DNA from: JBKJUK01 sp046590705
Lineage (GTDB): Bacteria > Acidobacteriota > Thermoanaerobaculia > Gp7-AA8
Assembly: GCA_046590705.1 (NCBI GenBank)
Contig: JBKJUK010000208.1
Span: 1-10,532, forward strand
Length of the DNA stretch: 10,532 bases
Direction: 5' to 3'
In this document: piece by piece, positions 1 to 6,252 of the stretch
Position numbering within the stretch: the first letter of the stretch is position 1
Layout of the letters: the number at the start of each line of letters is the position of its first letter
Made by a program: the position numbers and the translations under genes
The notes under the pieces: generated by a model
Database searches by the model: none
What the model was told of the DNA's origin: nothing
What the model saw: only the letters and a program-made list of their open reading frames with translations

Positions 1-1000
1 CAGCGCCGTGGCGTTCTCTGAGGTGGCCTCCGAGTGAAGCGCCGACCTCGTCGCGGCGAGTCGCGACATGGCCGTTGTGCGCCCAGACCATGACCTTCAC
101 TCCCGGACGCCGTGCCCTGAACCAGTCGAGATTGTCGGCCATGTAACGGTCGCGCCGGGCCGGACTGAATCGACCCAGAACGTCCGCCTGCTGGACGAGT
201 ATGTTCGCGTGTTGACGGACGCGATCGAATTCTTCGGCACTCGATGCAGCGATGTAGCGCGCACGCTGCGCGTCGAATCGCTCCCGGATCTCGCGAACGA
301 GCACGCTGATCTTGTGTCTCTCAGGGCTGTTTCGCGGTTTGGACTCGTTTCCGATGTAGTGGAGATACAGGCCCTCCATTTCTTCCGCCATCAGCAGGTT
401 GAGCGTACCCGCATGGCGGGCACGGAAGTCAGCGTCGACCTCTTCGAGGTACTGGACGATAGCCGCGGCTGACGCGCGCGTGAGCTGCATGTCTACTCCG
501 ACGAACTCCACGCGTTTCTCCGGAGAAACGGTGGCGTTGTAAGTGCGCATCCAGCGGATCATGTCGAGAACTTCCTGTGTGTACCAGACCCCAAAGACCG
601 CCTGTCCAAGCAGGCGTTGTGGATCGCCCTGTCCGAATATGACGTATTCGTTAAAAGCCAGACCGGTGGGCCAGGGCGACTCGAACGCAAGCGCGCGAAA
701 ACCCTTCTGTGTCACCAGGTATCTCAGCAGACGATGTTTGTAAAGGAAGTGCTCACGCGTGCCGTGCGTTGCCTCGCCCACACCGACGATATGGGCGTCG
801 GCGATCGCCGATCCAAGAGACTGCAGATCAGCGAGGTCACGGGAGGGGTCTACGGTCGCGAGCGGCATGGCCTGTTCGCGTAGCCACTGGACGGTCTCCG
901 CGTCGCGACGAATTTCGCGCCAGTACCAGGCTCCGCGGGCTAGCGCACCGACCGCGACCAGAACGATGACGAAAAGCACCAGTTGACGACGGCGCTTCAT
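1..1000 (-). CDS. Erythromycin esterase family protein, membrane-anchored (5' part, runs off left edge)
   Basis: This is an uninterrupted minus-strand reading frame from an ATG at 1000 to the window edge, 333 codons; the C-terminus is missing. The family (Ere-like, PF05139) includes macrolide lactone esterases, but most chromosomal members have no known substrate. Seen: a basic N-terminus (MKRRR) and a hydrophobic stretch at residues 7-24 without a lipobox, which looks like a signal anchor placing the enzyme outside the inner membrane. The family signature GEATHG is at residues 75-80 followed by TREHF, and the second histidine motif WAHNGH at 306-311 (H308, H311) is followed by V. In characterised Ere enzymes the first motif histidine and these later histidines form the active site. 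An in-frame ATG at 1006 is an alternative start; the Shine-Dalgarno signal is weak at both. The start overlaps a possible small upstream ORF. Family assignment is firm; antibiotic resistance is not implied. Confidence 0.9.
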   Translation of the reverse strand, partial: MKRRRQLVLFVIVLVAVGALARGAWYWREIRRDAETVQWLREQAMPLATVDPSRDLADLQSLGSAIADAHIVGVGEATHGTREHFLYKHRLLRYLVTQKGFRALAFESPWPTGLAFNEYVIFGQGDPQRLLGQAVFGVWYTQEVLDMIRWMRTYNATVSPEKRVEFVGVDMQLTRASAAAIVQYLEEVDADFRARHAGTLNLLMAEEMEGLYLHYIGNESKPRNSPERHKISVLVREIRERFDAQRARYIAASSAEEFDRVRQHANILVQQADVLGRFSPARRDRYMADNLDWFRARRPGVKVMVWAHNGHVATRRDEVGASLGGHLRERHGA

Positions 1001-1119
1001 GCACATCCCGACAGCGATGACGCAAACGCAGCGAGGGGAGCGAGAGGGCTCTTTCGCATAGCTGGCGAGCCGCCGCCACGACTTAGTTGGACCATCCTCA
1101 AAAAATCATCGAGGTTCAT
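997..1119 (-). CDS. Possible 40-residue upstream ORF overlapping the esterase start
   Basis: An ATG at 1119 opens a 40-codon frame that ends in TGA at 999-997, sharing ATGA with the esterase ATG at 1000. The peptide begins MNLDDFLRMVQLS, has a Gly/Pro/Ser-rich middle and ends in SLSGCA. Its ATG lies 6 nt after a TAGAAT box, so the transcript could be leaderless. The 4-base overlap would allow translational coupling, and the esterase itself lacks a clear ribosome-binding site, which fits reinitiation. I recognise no family. It may be a leader peptide, or simply an untranslated leader that happens to be open. No classic macrolide-stalling motif is evident. Confidence 0.22.
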   Translation of the reverse strand: MNLDDFLRMVQLSRGGGSPAMRKSPLAPLAAFASSLSGCA

Positions 1120-1125
1120 ATTTCC

Positions 1126-1131
1126 ATTCTA
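1126..1131 (-). promoter_or_regulatory. Candidate -10 box (TAGAAT) for the esterase transcript
   Basis: TAGAAT on the minus strand lies 6 nt before the ATG at 1119, a spacing that puts transcription start at or next to that ATG. No convincing -35 hexamer is visible at the usual distance. This is a pattern match only. Confidence 0.28.
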
Positions 1132-1238
1132 CGTCGTGGCGGACAGCGCGCGCCGAGGGCATCGGTTGACTTGGAGCTGCCTGTCACGTCACCGCAGAGT
1201 ACTCACGAGCGCGGACATTCGACGCGTACCTAGGCTGC

Positions 1239-1258
1239 GGACGCGCTGCTGCGCGTCC
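1239..1258. terminator. Perfect GC-rich hairpin downstream of the secreted-protein gene
   Basis: GGACGCGCTGCTGCGCGTCC folds into a perfect 8-bp stem with a TGCT loop. It lies about 50 bp past the stop of the minus-strand gene ending at 1309. There is no T-run on either side, so it is not a standard intrinsic terminator. It may block 3' exonucleases, or be a REP-like dispersed palindrome. I found no second copy in the window. Confidence 0.4.
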
Positions 1259-1281
1259 CTACCCGCCGAAGGTGACTCGCG

Positions 1282-1328
1282 TTTGCTGCTGCATACCCGC
1301 GCCTGGCCCTAACGCTTTGCTGCTGCAT
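1282..1328. repeat. 13-bp direct repeat spanning the 3' end of the secreted-protein gene
   Basis: TTTGCTGCTGCAT occurs at 1282-1294 and again at 1316-1328, 34 bp apart in the same orientation. The second copy encodes the residues just before the C-terminal Lys-Arg of the neighbouring protein. It may be the trace of a short tandem duplication that displaced an older 3' end; it may also be chance. Confidence 0.4.
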
Positions 1329-2274
1329 GGATGCGGAACGGTGCGACGCCGCTTCGCTGAATCACGATCTCGCCAAGCTCACGGCTGTTGGCGATCGCGT
1401 CGCGTGCTTCCGCGATTCCGATTTGTCGTCCGACGCTGGTGCTGGCAGCGCGTTTCGTTGCGAAGATGGCGCTGGGCGAGGCCAGTAACACCGGTTCGAC
1501 GTAGATCGGATCGCCAGAGACGTTGTCGATGGTTGAGGCGTAGGGGAAGACCACTGCGGTGCGGCTGGGGTCTTCGAGGAAGAATTCCACGGTTCCGCGA
1601 TTGATGCTGACGGGCAGTCGATCCTGCAGATGCGCCTGTGGTGGAATCACGAAGGGAATGTTGTTCCCGCCCGGCACCACTTTTCCGGTTTCGTCGTAGA
1701 CCGTGACGCGAAGCGTGACGTCTCTGCGTCCGAGGTTGACCGCGCCAATGTTGGTGCGGAAGCCGCTGGCGGTGGAGTTCCGGACACCTGTGGCGATGGC
1801 GCTGATGCCGTCCGTGGCGAAGTCTTCCAGTCCGGTCCAGACGCCCCGAATCGATTGGCCAAACGATCCGGCGGACGAATTGTTGAAGGTCTTGGAGTTG
1901 ATGACGAAAGACCGCGAGATCGTGTTTGCGGGAACGCTCGGGTTCTTCTCCGGCAGAGCGGCTACCAGCAGAGAGCCGGTACCACTCCGATCGAAGAGGT
2001 CGGCCAGTACGTTCGAAGCGTACAGCGACTCATTCGTCAGGATGGTGAAGTCGACGGTGGATCCGGGTCCTCCGAACGTCGGAAGGTACACGGCAGTAAG
2101 CTTCAGCGAATGAGGTTGTGGATTGAAGACGTAAAACTCGGTCGACCAGCGGGTATTGCTCGCGCCGGCCGCGCTGATCACTGCGGGTACGACATAGGTG
2201 TCGTTGACCTGCGCGACTGCGGAGACTGCAGAAACAAAAAACAGGAACGACAGCGAGATCAGCTGCTTTTTCAT
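1309..2274 (-). CDS. Secreted protein of unknown function
   Basis: 321 residues. A clear Sec signal peptide is present: MKK, a hydrophobic core at about residues 5-19, then AVAQ with probable cleavage near residue 22. The mature part opens with a segment like VPAVISAAGASNTRWSTEF and contains FVFNP-like, 'RTNIGAVNLG' and 'TVYDETGKVV' segments. I associate this pattern with secreted beta-rich proteins numerous in Acidobacteriota and related genomes, whose role is unknown. No catalytic motif, cysteine pair or membrane anchor is seen; the chain is rich in Ser, Thr, Val and Asn, as expected for an extracellular beta-sandwich. The purine-rich GAAAGGG lies upstream of the ATG. It is probably a single-gene transcript, divergent from the aminotransferase. 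Function is unassigned. Confidence 0.85.
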   Translation of the reverse strand: MKKQLISLSFLFFVSAVSAVAQVNDTYVVPAVISAAGASNTRWSTEFYVFNPQPHSLKLTAVYLPTFGGPGSTVDFTILTNESLYASNVLADLFDRSGTGSLLVAALPEKNPSVPANTISRSFVINSKTFNNSSAGSFGQSIRGVWTGLEDFATDGISAIATGVRNSTASGFRTNIGAVNLGRRDVTLRVTVYDETGKVVPGGNNIPFVIPPQAHLQDRLPVSINRGTVEFFLEDPSRTAVVFPYASTIDNVSGDPIYVEPVLLASPSAIFATKRAASTSVGRQIGIAEARDAIANSRELGEIVIQRSGVAPFRIHAAAKR

Positions 2275-2326
2275 CTTTTGTACCCTTTCGGATACCGGCG
2301 CACTCGAAAACTTTGGCGGACCGGGC

Positions 2327-2356
2327 TCTATTCCAGCGGCGTATCTCTGCTTGCAA
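2327..2356 (-). promoter_or_regulatory. Candidate sigma70-type promoter for the secreted protein
   Basis: On the minus strand, TTGCAA (2356-2351) and AATAGA (2332-2327) are separated by 18 bp, which would give a leader of about 45 nt before the ATG at 2274. Both hexamers match the consensus imperfectly. The region is shared with the divergent aminotransferase gene. Confidence 0.3.
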
Positions 2357-2387
2357 CTTCAGGGTTGAAGTATGAAACTACCGCCGC

Positions 2388-3611
2388 ATGACACGTCCGC
2401 TTAGCCGCCGTCTCAACGGCTTCGTTCAATCCGACATCCGACGCATGTCGCTCGAGTGTGAGCGCGTGGGTGGAATCAACCTCGGGCAGGGCATCTGCGA
2501 TCTTCCCACCGAGGAACTGGTCTCGTCCGGCGCCATCGAGGCCATCAGGAGCGGCAAGGCCACCTATTCACGAATGGATGGGATTGAGCCATTGCGAAAG
2601 GCGATCAGCGCAAAGATCGCGAAGTACAACCGCTTTGAAGTCGATCCCGAACGCGAGCTGGTCGTTACAGCTGGCGCCACTGGCGGCTTCGCCTGCGCGG
2701 CGATGGCTACGCTGAATCCCGGTGACGAGGTCATCCTCTTCGAGCCTTATTACGGATACCACCTCAATACGCTGAAGCTTCTCGACGTCACCGTCAAAAC
2801 CGTTCCGCTGCGTCCGGGAGATTGGAGCTTCGACGTCGACGAATTGCGTAATGCGTTCAACGAGAAGACGCGGGCCATCGTGGTCTGCACTCCCTCGAAT
2901 CCCTGCGGGAAGATCTTCAGCCGAGAAGAACTGATGCAGATCGGTGAGTTGTGCAGAGAGTTCGACGCCTACATCTTCACTGATGAGATTTACGAGTTCA
3001 TCGTGTTCGATGGACGCGAGCACCTTTCCTGCGCGTCGATCCCCGAATTGCGCGAGCGGACCATCACCATTTCAGGATTCTCGAAAACGTTTTCAATCAC
3101 CGGATGGCGTATCGGCTACGTGACCGCAAACGCCGAGATCAGCAGGGCCATCGCTCTGGTGAATGACCTGTTTTACATCTGTGCGCCGACTCCGCTTCAG
3201 TGGGGCGTTGCGCGAGGTCTCGAGATCGCGGACAGCTACTACCGTGAACTCTCAGATTCTTACCAGGTGAAGCGCGACATACTGTCCTCGGCACTTATCG
3301 ATAGTGGCCTCACGCCCTTCGTTCCTCAGGGGTCGTACTACATGCTGGCCGACATTCGCCCACTCGGCGCGGCAAATGATCGAGCTGCCGCAGACCTGCT
3401 GCTCGCCGAAGCGGGCGTGGCCTCGGTGCCTGGCTCGGCGTTCTTCAGCGAGGGCCGGGGCGACGGCATGGTGCGGTTCTGTTTCGCGAAAGACTTTGCT
3501 GCGATCGAGGACGCCTGCAACAGGATTCGAACGTTGCGTGGCGCGGTACAGACCGGAGTTGAAAACTCGGGCCACCAAAAGCTTGCAGCGCATGGTCAGG
3601 GAAATTCGTAA
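2388..3611 (+). CDS. Class I/II PLP-dependent aminotransferase
   Basis: 407 residues, fold-type I, aspartate-aminotransferase superfamily. Seen in order: INLGQGICDLP (30-40), the substrate-binding N-terminal segment; a GATGG cofactor-phosphate segment (96-100); NPCGK with Asn171; TDEIY with Asp199 and Tyr202, which contact the pyridine ring and phenol oxygen; SGFSKTFSITGWRIGY with the Schiff-base Lys233 and Arg241; VPGSAFF (347-353); and VRF with Arg363, the expected carboxylate-binding arginine. The motif style resembles the kynurenine/glutamine/methionine aminotransferase branch, but the substrate cannot be read from sequence. The 2388 start gives the normal short N-terminal arm. A TATGAA box lies at 2371-2376, so the leader may be very short. 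The last 18 or so residues are not typical of the family and appear to be encoded by a repeat hairpin. A peroxiredoxin gene follows after 27 bp, probably in the same transcript. Confidence 0.93.
   Translation: MTRPLSRRLNGFVQSDIRRMSLECERVGGINLGQGICDLPTEELVSSGAIEAIRSGKATYSRMDGIEPLRKAISAKIAKYNRFEVDPERELVVTAGATGGFACAAMATLNPGDEVILFEPYYGYHLNTLKLLDVTVKTVPLRPGDWSFDVDELRNAFNEKTRAIVVCTPSNPCGKIFSREELMQIGELCREFDAYIFTDEIYEFIVFDGREHLSCASIPELRERTITISGFSKTFSITGWRIGYVTANAEISRAIALVNDLFYICAPTPLQWGVARGLEIADSYYRELSDSYQVKRDILSSALIDSGLTPFVPQGSYYMLADIRPLGAANDRAAADLLLAEAGVASVPGSAFFSEGRGDGMVRFCFAKDFAAIEDACNRIRTLRGAVQTGVENSGHQKLAAHGQGNS
3553..3574 (+). repeat. REP-like hairpin (family B) inside the aminotransferase 3' end
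   Basis: CCGGAGTT-GAA-AACTCGGG (3553-3571) folds with 7 of 8 pairs around a GAA loop and is followed by CCAC. This matches the left hairpin at 10221-10243 at 18 of 23 positions, including the full GTTGAAAACT core and the GGCCAC tail. It is read in frame as part of the aminotransferase C-terminal tail. Common descent is inferred; the match is short. Confidence 0.5.
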
Positions 3612-3638
3612 CTTCAAGAAGCACTCAGGAGCAGAGAA

Positions 3639-4115
3639 ATGCAGGATTTCTATGAACCAAAAGTCGGCGATGTGGCCCCGCGATTTGCGCTGCCATCCAC
3701 CGATGGCAAGACCCTGGGGCTGAACGATTTCAAAGGGAAGAATGTGGTGCTGTTCTTCTATCCGAAAGACGATACGCCTGGATGTGCCGCCGAGGTGTGT
3801 TCGTTTCGAGATACGCATAGTGATCTGTTGGCGGCGGGGGCGATCGTGCTCGGAGTGTCGACTGATTCGCTGGAGAGTCACGACAAGTTTCGAGGCAAGT
3901 TCAATTTGAACTTCCCGCTGCTCTCGGACACGACTGCCGATGTGGCGAAGATGTACGGCGTCTGGAAAGAGTTCACGCTTTATGGGAGGAAGTCCTGGGG
4001 CGTTTCCCGCGCAACATTTATCATCGGGGCAGACGGCAGAGTGAAGAAGGTCTACAAGAAGGTCGACACCGCCAGACATGGCCTGGACATCCTGGAAGAC
4101 CTCAAGAAACTCTAG
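3639..4115 (+). CDS. bcp: Peroxiredoxin, Bcp/PrxQ type (thioredoxin-dependent thiol peroxidase)
   Basis: 158 residues, the usual Bcp length. It reduces hydrogen peroxide and organic hydroperoxides in the cytoplasm, using thioredoxin as electron donor. Seen: the peroxidase motif P42-x3-T46-x2-C49 within YPKDDTPGCAAEVCSFRD, giving peroxidatic Cys49, and a second cysteine five residues later (Cys54), the spacing of the intramolecular disulfide in E. coli Bcp. Arg124 in SRATFII is the conserved active-site arginine. No signal peptide is present. An AGGAG Shine-Dalgarno at 3627-3631 lies 7 nt before the ATG and fixes the start. It is the second gene after the aminotransferase. A palindromic repeat begins 10 nt after the stop and may shape the mRNA 3' end. 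Confidence 0.96.
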   Translation: MQDFYEPKVGDVAPRFALPSTDGKTLGLNDFKGKNVVLFFYPKDDTPGCAAEVCSFRDTHSDLLAAGAIVLGVSTDSLESHDKFRGKFNLNFPLLSDTTADVAKMYGVWKEFTLYGRKSWGVSRATFIIGADGRVKKVYKKVDTARHGLDILEDLKKL

Positions 4116-4118
4116 CAG

Positions 4119-4146
4119 GTGGAGCACAGGCAATCCTGCCTGTGAC
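4119..4146 (+). repeat. Solo copy of palindromic repeat A downstream of bcp
   Basis: The core CACAGGCAATCCTGCCTGTG (4125-4144) is an 8-bp stem with an ATCC loop, flanked on the left by GTGGAG as in the copy at 4192-4217. It lies 10 nt past the bcp stop codon and has no T-run. It could protect the transcript end or act as a weak terminator. Confidence 0.85.
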
Positions 4147-4190
4147 TGGACGCCTGGAATTCAGCGGACGACTGACGCCGAGCGAAGACA

Positions 4191-4367
4191 TGTGGAGCAC
4201 AGGCAATCCTGCCTGTGGCGCGAAGAAGTGAGTTTTAAGCCAATTGTTGTTGTTTGCATATGTCTGTCGGGAAGTTCGCCGACAAGCGACTTCTTTGCTT
4301 ACGCGGAACGAAAGCGTCCTTCGAACTCAGTGCATCGCGCCACAGGCAGGATTGCCTGTGCTCCACA
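4191..4367. repeat. Composite inverted-repeat element A1 (177 bp)
   Basis: The two ends are a perfect 33-bp inverted repeat: 4191-4223 and 4335-4367. Each arm contains the palindrome CACAGGCAATCCTGCCTGTG or its complement (4198-4217 and 4341-4360), so each arm is itself a hairpin and the arms can also pair with each other. The 111-bp centre has no convincing gene; it includes a 6-bp stem TGTCGG/CCGACA at 4265-4284. CGTCCTTCGAA at 4315-4325 lies exactly as far from the right palindrome as in the second copy. The element occupies the gap between the convergent bcp and ASADH-like genes. It resembles a MITE or BIME-type dispersed repeat; no transposase is present. Confidence 0.85.
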
Positions 4368-4393
4368 GGATCAGGCGGCTCCCAGTCCGCTCT

Positions 4394-5392
4394 TCAGTTG
4401 GGCTGCTGGCCGTGGCGGCTGAGGATTTCTTCGGCGATGAGGACGGCGTTGAGAGCCGACCCGCGCCGCAGGTTGTCGCATGCCATCCAGATCCAGAACG
4501 CGCGCGGGATGAGGAGATCCTTCTCGATCCGGCCAACCAGCACTTCATCACGTCCGGCGGCGTCGATGGTGGTGAAGTCGTCATCCGCCTCGTACAGCGC
4601 GATGGCCGGCTCAGAGGCGAGTGCTGATCGCAACTGTGGCTCACTGATCTGCTCTTTCGTCTGCACGAACATGGCGAAGGTGTGTCCGTGAAATGCCGTT
4701 CCCTGCATGACGGAAAACGACAGCGGAACTCGAAAGTCCAGCAGCTGTCGTACGTCACTCGCTGCGGCCCGTTCATTGACCAGAGCATCGACCGCCGGAT
4801 AAAAATTGAAGGCGGCCTGTCGATCAAAGATCTCTTTCGGCACTGACTTCAGGTTGAGCGCGGCTACAGTCTGCGCGAACATCTCATCAATTCCTTTCTG
4901 ATCGAACACGGAGGCGGGCTGGATTACGGTGACGGTGGCCAGTTCGATCTGACTGATGCGGGCGATCTGATGCAGGACCAGCGCGACCGGAACGGCCATG
5001 GGGTGTGCGGAGGAGATCATATGCAGATCATCCTGGAGCATGTGATCGTTGACGCCTGCGACCACGGGCAGCAGTTCGTCGTCGACGGCGTGCGTCAGGT
5101 CGATGGCGATGAAACCGTCGTCGTAGGCTCTATGGATCCAGGGGAGCACCGAGTCACTGGCGCCGCAGAAGAAGACCAGTTCAAAGCCAATGAGCGAGTT
5201 TTCGTTCAAGGCCTGGATTACAGCCGCGCCATCATTGAGTTCTGTGAGCGTACCGCTGTTCTCGCCGGTTGAATCGAAGAGTTCGATGGCTGCGTAGGGA
5301 AGTCCTCGTTCGTTCAGGAGAGTTTTCAGTTCGGCACCGATCAGCGTAAGAGGATTCACGATTCCTACGCGTAAACCTTTTTCTCCGATCAT
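4394..5392 (-). CDS. Aspartate-semialdehyde dehydrogenase homologue, USG-1-like, catalytic Cys absent
   Basis: 332 residues. Fold and family are clear from the C-terminal half: DRQAAFNFYP (190-199), RVPLS...GHTF (221-239, keeping the GH of the active-site region) and FWIWMACDNLRRGSAL (299-314), matching the ASADH C-terminal signature and E. coli Usg. Two essentials are altered. The Rossmann loop, normally GATGxVG, reads NPLTLIG (13-19). The segment that normally carries the nucleophile (NPNCST) reads SSAHPMAV (127-134), with no cysteine; the only cysteines are Cys76 and Cys305. It is therefore unlikely to be a working lysine/threonine-pathway Asd and is probably a pseudoenzyme of unknown role. 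The ATG at 5392 is 2 bp past the pssA stop, implying translational coupling; no strong Shine-Dalgarno is visible. The same frame stays open further upstream over pssA, but that extension has no ASADH similarity. Automatic annotation may call it asd. Confidence 0.85.
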   Translation of the reverse strand: MIGEKGLRVGIVNPLTLIGAELKTLLNERGLPYAAIELFDSTGENSGTLTELNDGAAVIQALNENSLIGFELVFFCGASDSVLPWIHRAYDDGFIAIDLTHAVDDELLPVVAGVNDHMLQDDLHMISSAHPMAVPVALVLHQIARISQIELATVTVIQPASVFDQKGIDEMFAQTVAALNLKSVPKEIFDRQAAFNFYPAVDALVNERAAASDVRQLLDFRVPLSFSVMQGTAFHGHTFAMFVQTKEQISEPQLRSALASEPAIALYEADDDFTTIDAAGRDEVLVGRIEKDLLIPRAFWIWMACDNLRRGSALNAVLIAEEILSRHGQQPN

Positions 5393-5394
5393 CG

Positions 5395-6252
5395 TCAGGG
5401 CAGATCCGGACGCGACACAGGCTCGACGGGACCGACTGCAGCGGAGTGCGAGGGTTGCGTCACCTCGAGGGTGCTGGCCGGGCGCGTGGACGGAAAGACG
5501 ATGGCCCAGAGGCGCATCAGTGGCCCTGAACTCACGTAGGAGATCGCTGCGAGAAGTAGGAACTCTTCGTTCCATCGGTAGGCCACGACCAGGATCGCCG
5601 CCAGGATCAGGATGTAGGTGAAGGAGCGCTCCTTCTGGAGATTCGCGTATTTTTGACTGCGATACTTGAATGTCGAAACCATGGCGAAGGCGAGACAGGC
5701 CGTGACTACGAGCATGACCGCCGCGAAGCGTTTGTCGGTGACGGGCTGAGGCGCGTAGTTGATGATCGCGGCCAGCGTCAGTGCGCCGGCAGGGATCGGT
5801 AGTCCCACGAAGAAGCGGTGATCGGTCTTTGCCGTAGAGATGTTGAATCGGGCCAGCCGCATCGAGCCGGCCACAAGGAACAGAAAGGCGATACCGCCTC
5901 CCAGCCGTCCCCACTGATGGAGAGCCCAGGCGTGCACGAGCAGCGCGGGCGCTGCGCCGAACGTCACTACATCTGCGAGCGAGTCGTACTCTTTTCCGAA
6001 CTCACTGGTCGCGTTCATGAGGCGTGCTACCAGACCGTCGAAGGTATCGAAGATCGCGGCAACGACCAGCGACCAGCAGGCCAGCCTGAACAGCCGGCCT
6101 GCCTCGATCGGATCTCCGAGGATTGAGGCCTCAGTCCCGCGAATGCTGAGCAGGATGGCGATGAATCCGAAGAAGATGTTCAGCACCGTGAGCGAGGTCG
6201 GGATCAGGTAGACGCCTCGCCTGAGCCCACGTCGTACTGGAGGAGCGTTCAT
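5395..6252 (-). CDS. pssA: CDP-diacylglycerol-serine O-phosphatidyltransferase (phosphatidylserine synthase, type II)
   Basis: 285 residues. It makes phosphatidylserine and CMP from CDP-diacylglycerol and L-serine in the inner membrane. Seen: the complete CDP-alcohol phosphotransferase motif D69-x2-D72-G-x2-A-R77-x8-G86-x3-D90-x3-D94 (in DTFDGLVAR and GKEYDSLAD), whose aspartates bind the metal and act in catalysis. Several hydrophobic segments follow (about residues 15-36, 58-68, 95-130, 145-165, 175-195, 205-240), consistent with the multi-pass type II form. The C-terminal 40 residues are polar and rich in Pro and Ser. The start codon overlaps the psd stop (ATGA), and the ASADH-like gene follows after 2 bp, so all three are probably translated from one mRNA. 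Its product is the substrate of the upstream gene's enzyme. Confidence 0.95.
   Translation of the reverse strand: MNAPPVRRGLRRGVYLIPTSLTVLNIFFGFIAILLSIRGTEASILGDPIEAGRLFRLACWSLVVAAIFDTFDGLVARLMNATSEFGKEYDSLADVVTFGAAPALLVHAWALHQWGRLGGGIAFLFLVAGSMRLARFNISTAKTDHRFFVGLPIPAGALTLAAIINYAPQPVTDKRFAAVMLVVTACLAFAMVSTFKYRSQKYANLQKERSFTYILILAAILVVAYRWNEEFLLLAAISYVSSGPLMRLWAIVFPSTRPASTLEVTQPSHSAAVGPVEPVSRPDLP

Larger units (their letters stand above)
1120..1308. other. Intergenic stretch between secreted-protein gene and esterase gene
   Basis: No supported gene is present. The stretch holds the candidate promoter box of the esterase transcript, an 8-bp-stem hairpin at 1239-1258, and one copy of a 13-bp direct repeat (TTTGCTGCTGCAT) at 1282-1294 whose partner lies at 1316-1328, inside the 3' end of the neighbouring gene. 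Confidence 0.6.

Noticed and set aside
68..986. Several plus-strand open frames (for example 68-472, 543-743, 709-969)
   Set aside because: They lie antisense to the esterase-family gene, whose minus-strand translation has clear family motifs; their products are low-complexity and match nothing.
2303..2320. GAAAACTTTGGC match to the family-B repeat core
   Set aside because: Only about 12 bases match, and the partner half of the hairpin is absent; likely chance.
1272..2391. Plus-strand open frames opposite the secreted-protein gene, including one of 253 codons
   Set aside because: The minus-strand frame has a signal peptide and coherent composition; the plus-strand products are shadows of GC-rich codon structure.
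3252..4133. A 293-codon minus-strand frame opposite the aminotransferase and bcp
   Set aside because: It spans two well-recognised genes on the other strand plus their spacer and shows no domain; antisense shadow.
4119..4367. Clustered palindromes considered as a CRISPR array
   Set aside because: Only three copies, irregular spacing, one inverted, and no cas genes nearby.
5393..5914. An upstream extension of the ASADH-like frame over pssA
   Set aside because: The added 174 residues are Arg/Gly/Pro-rich shadow sequence of pssA; ASADH similarity starts at the ATG at 5392, 2 bp after the pssA stop.
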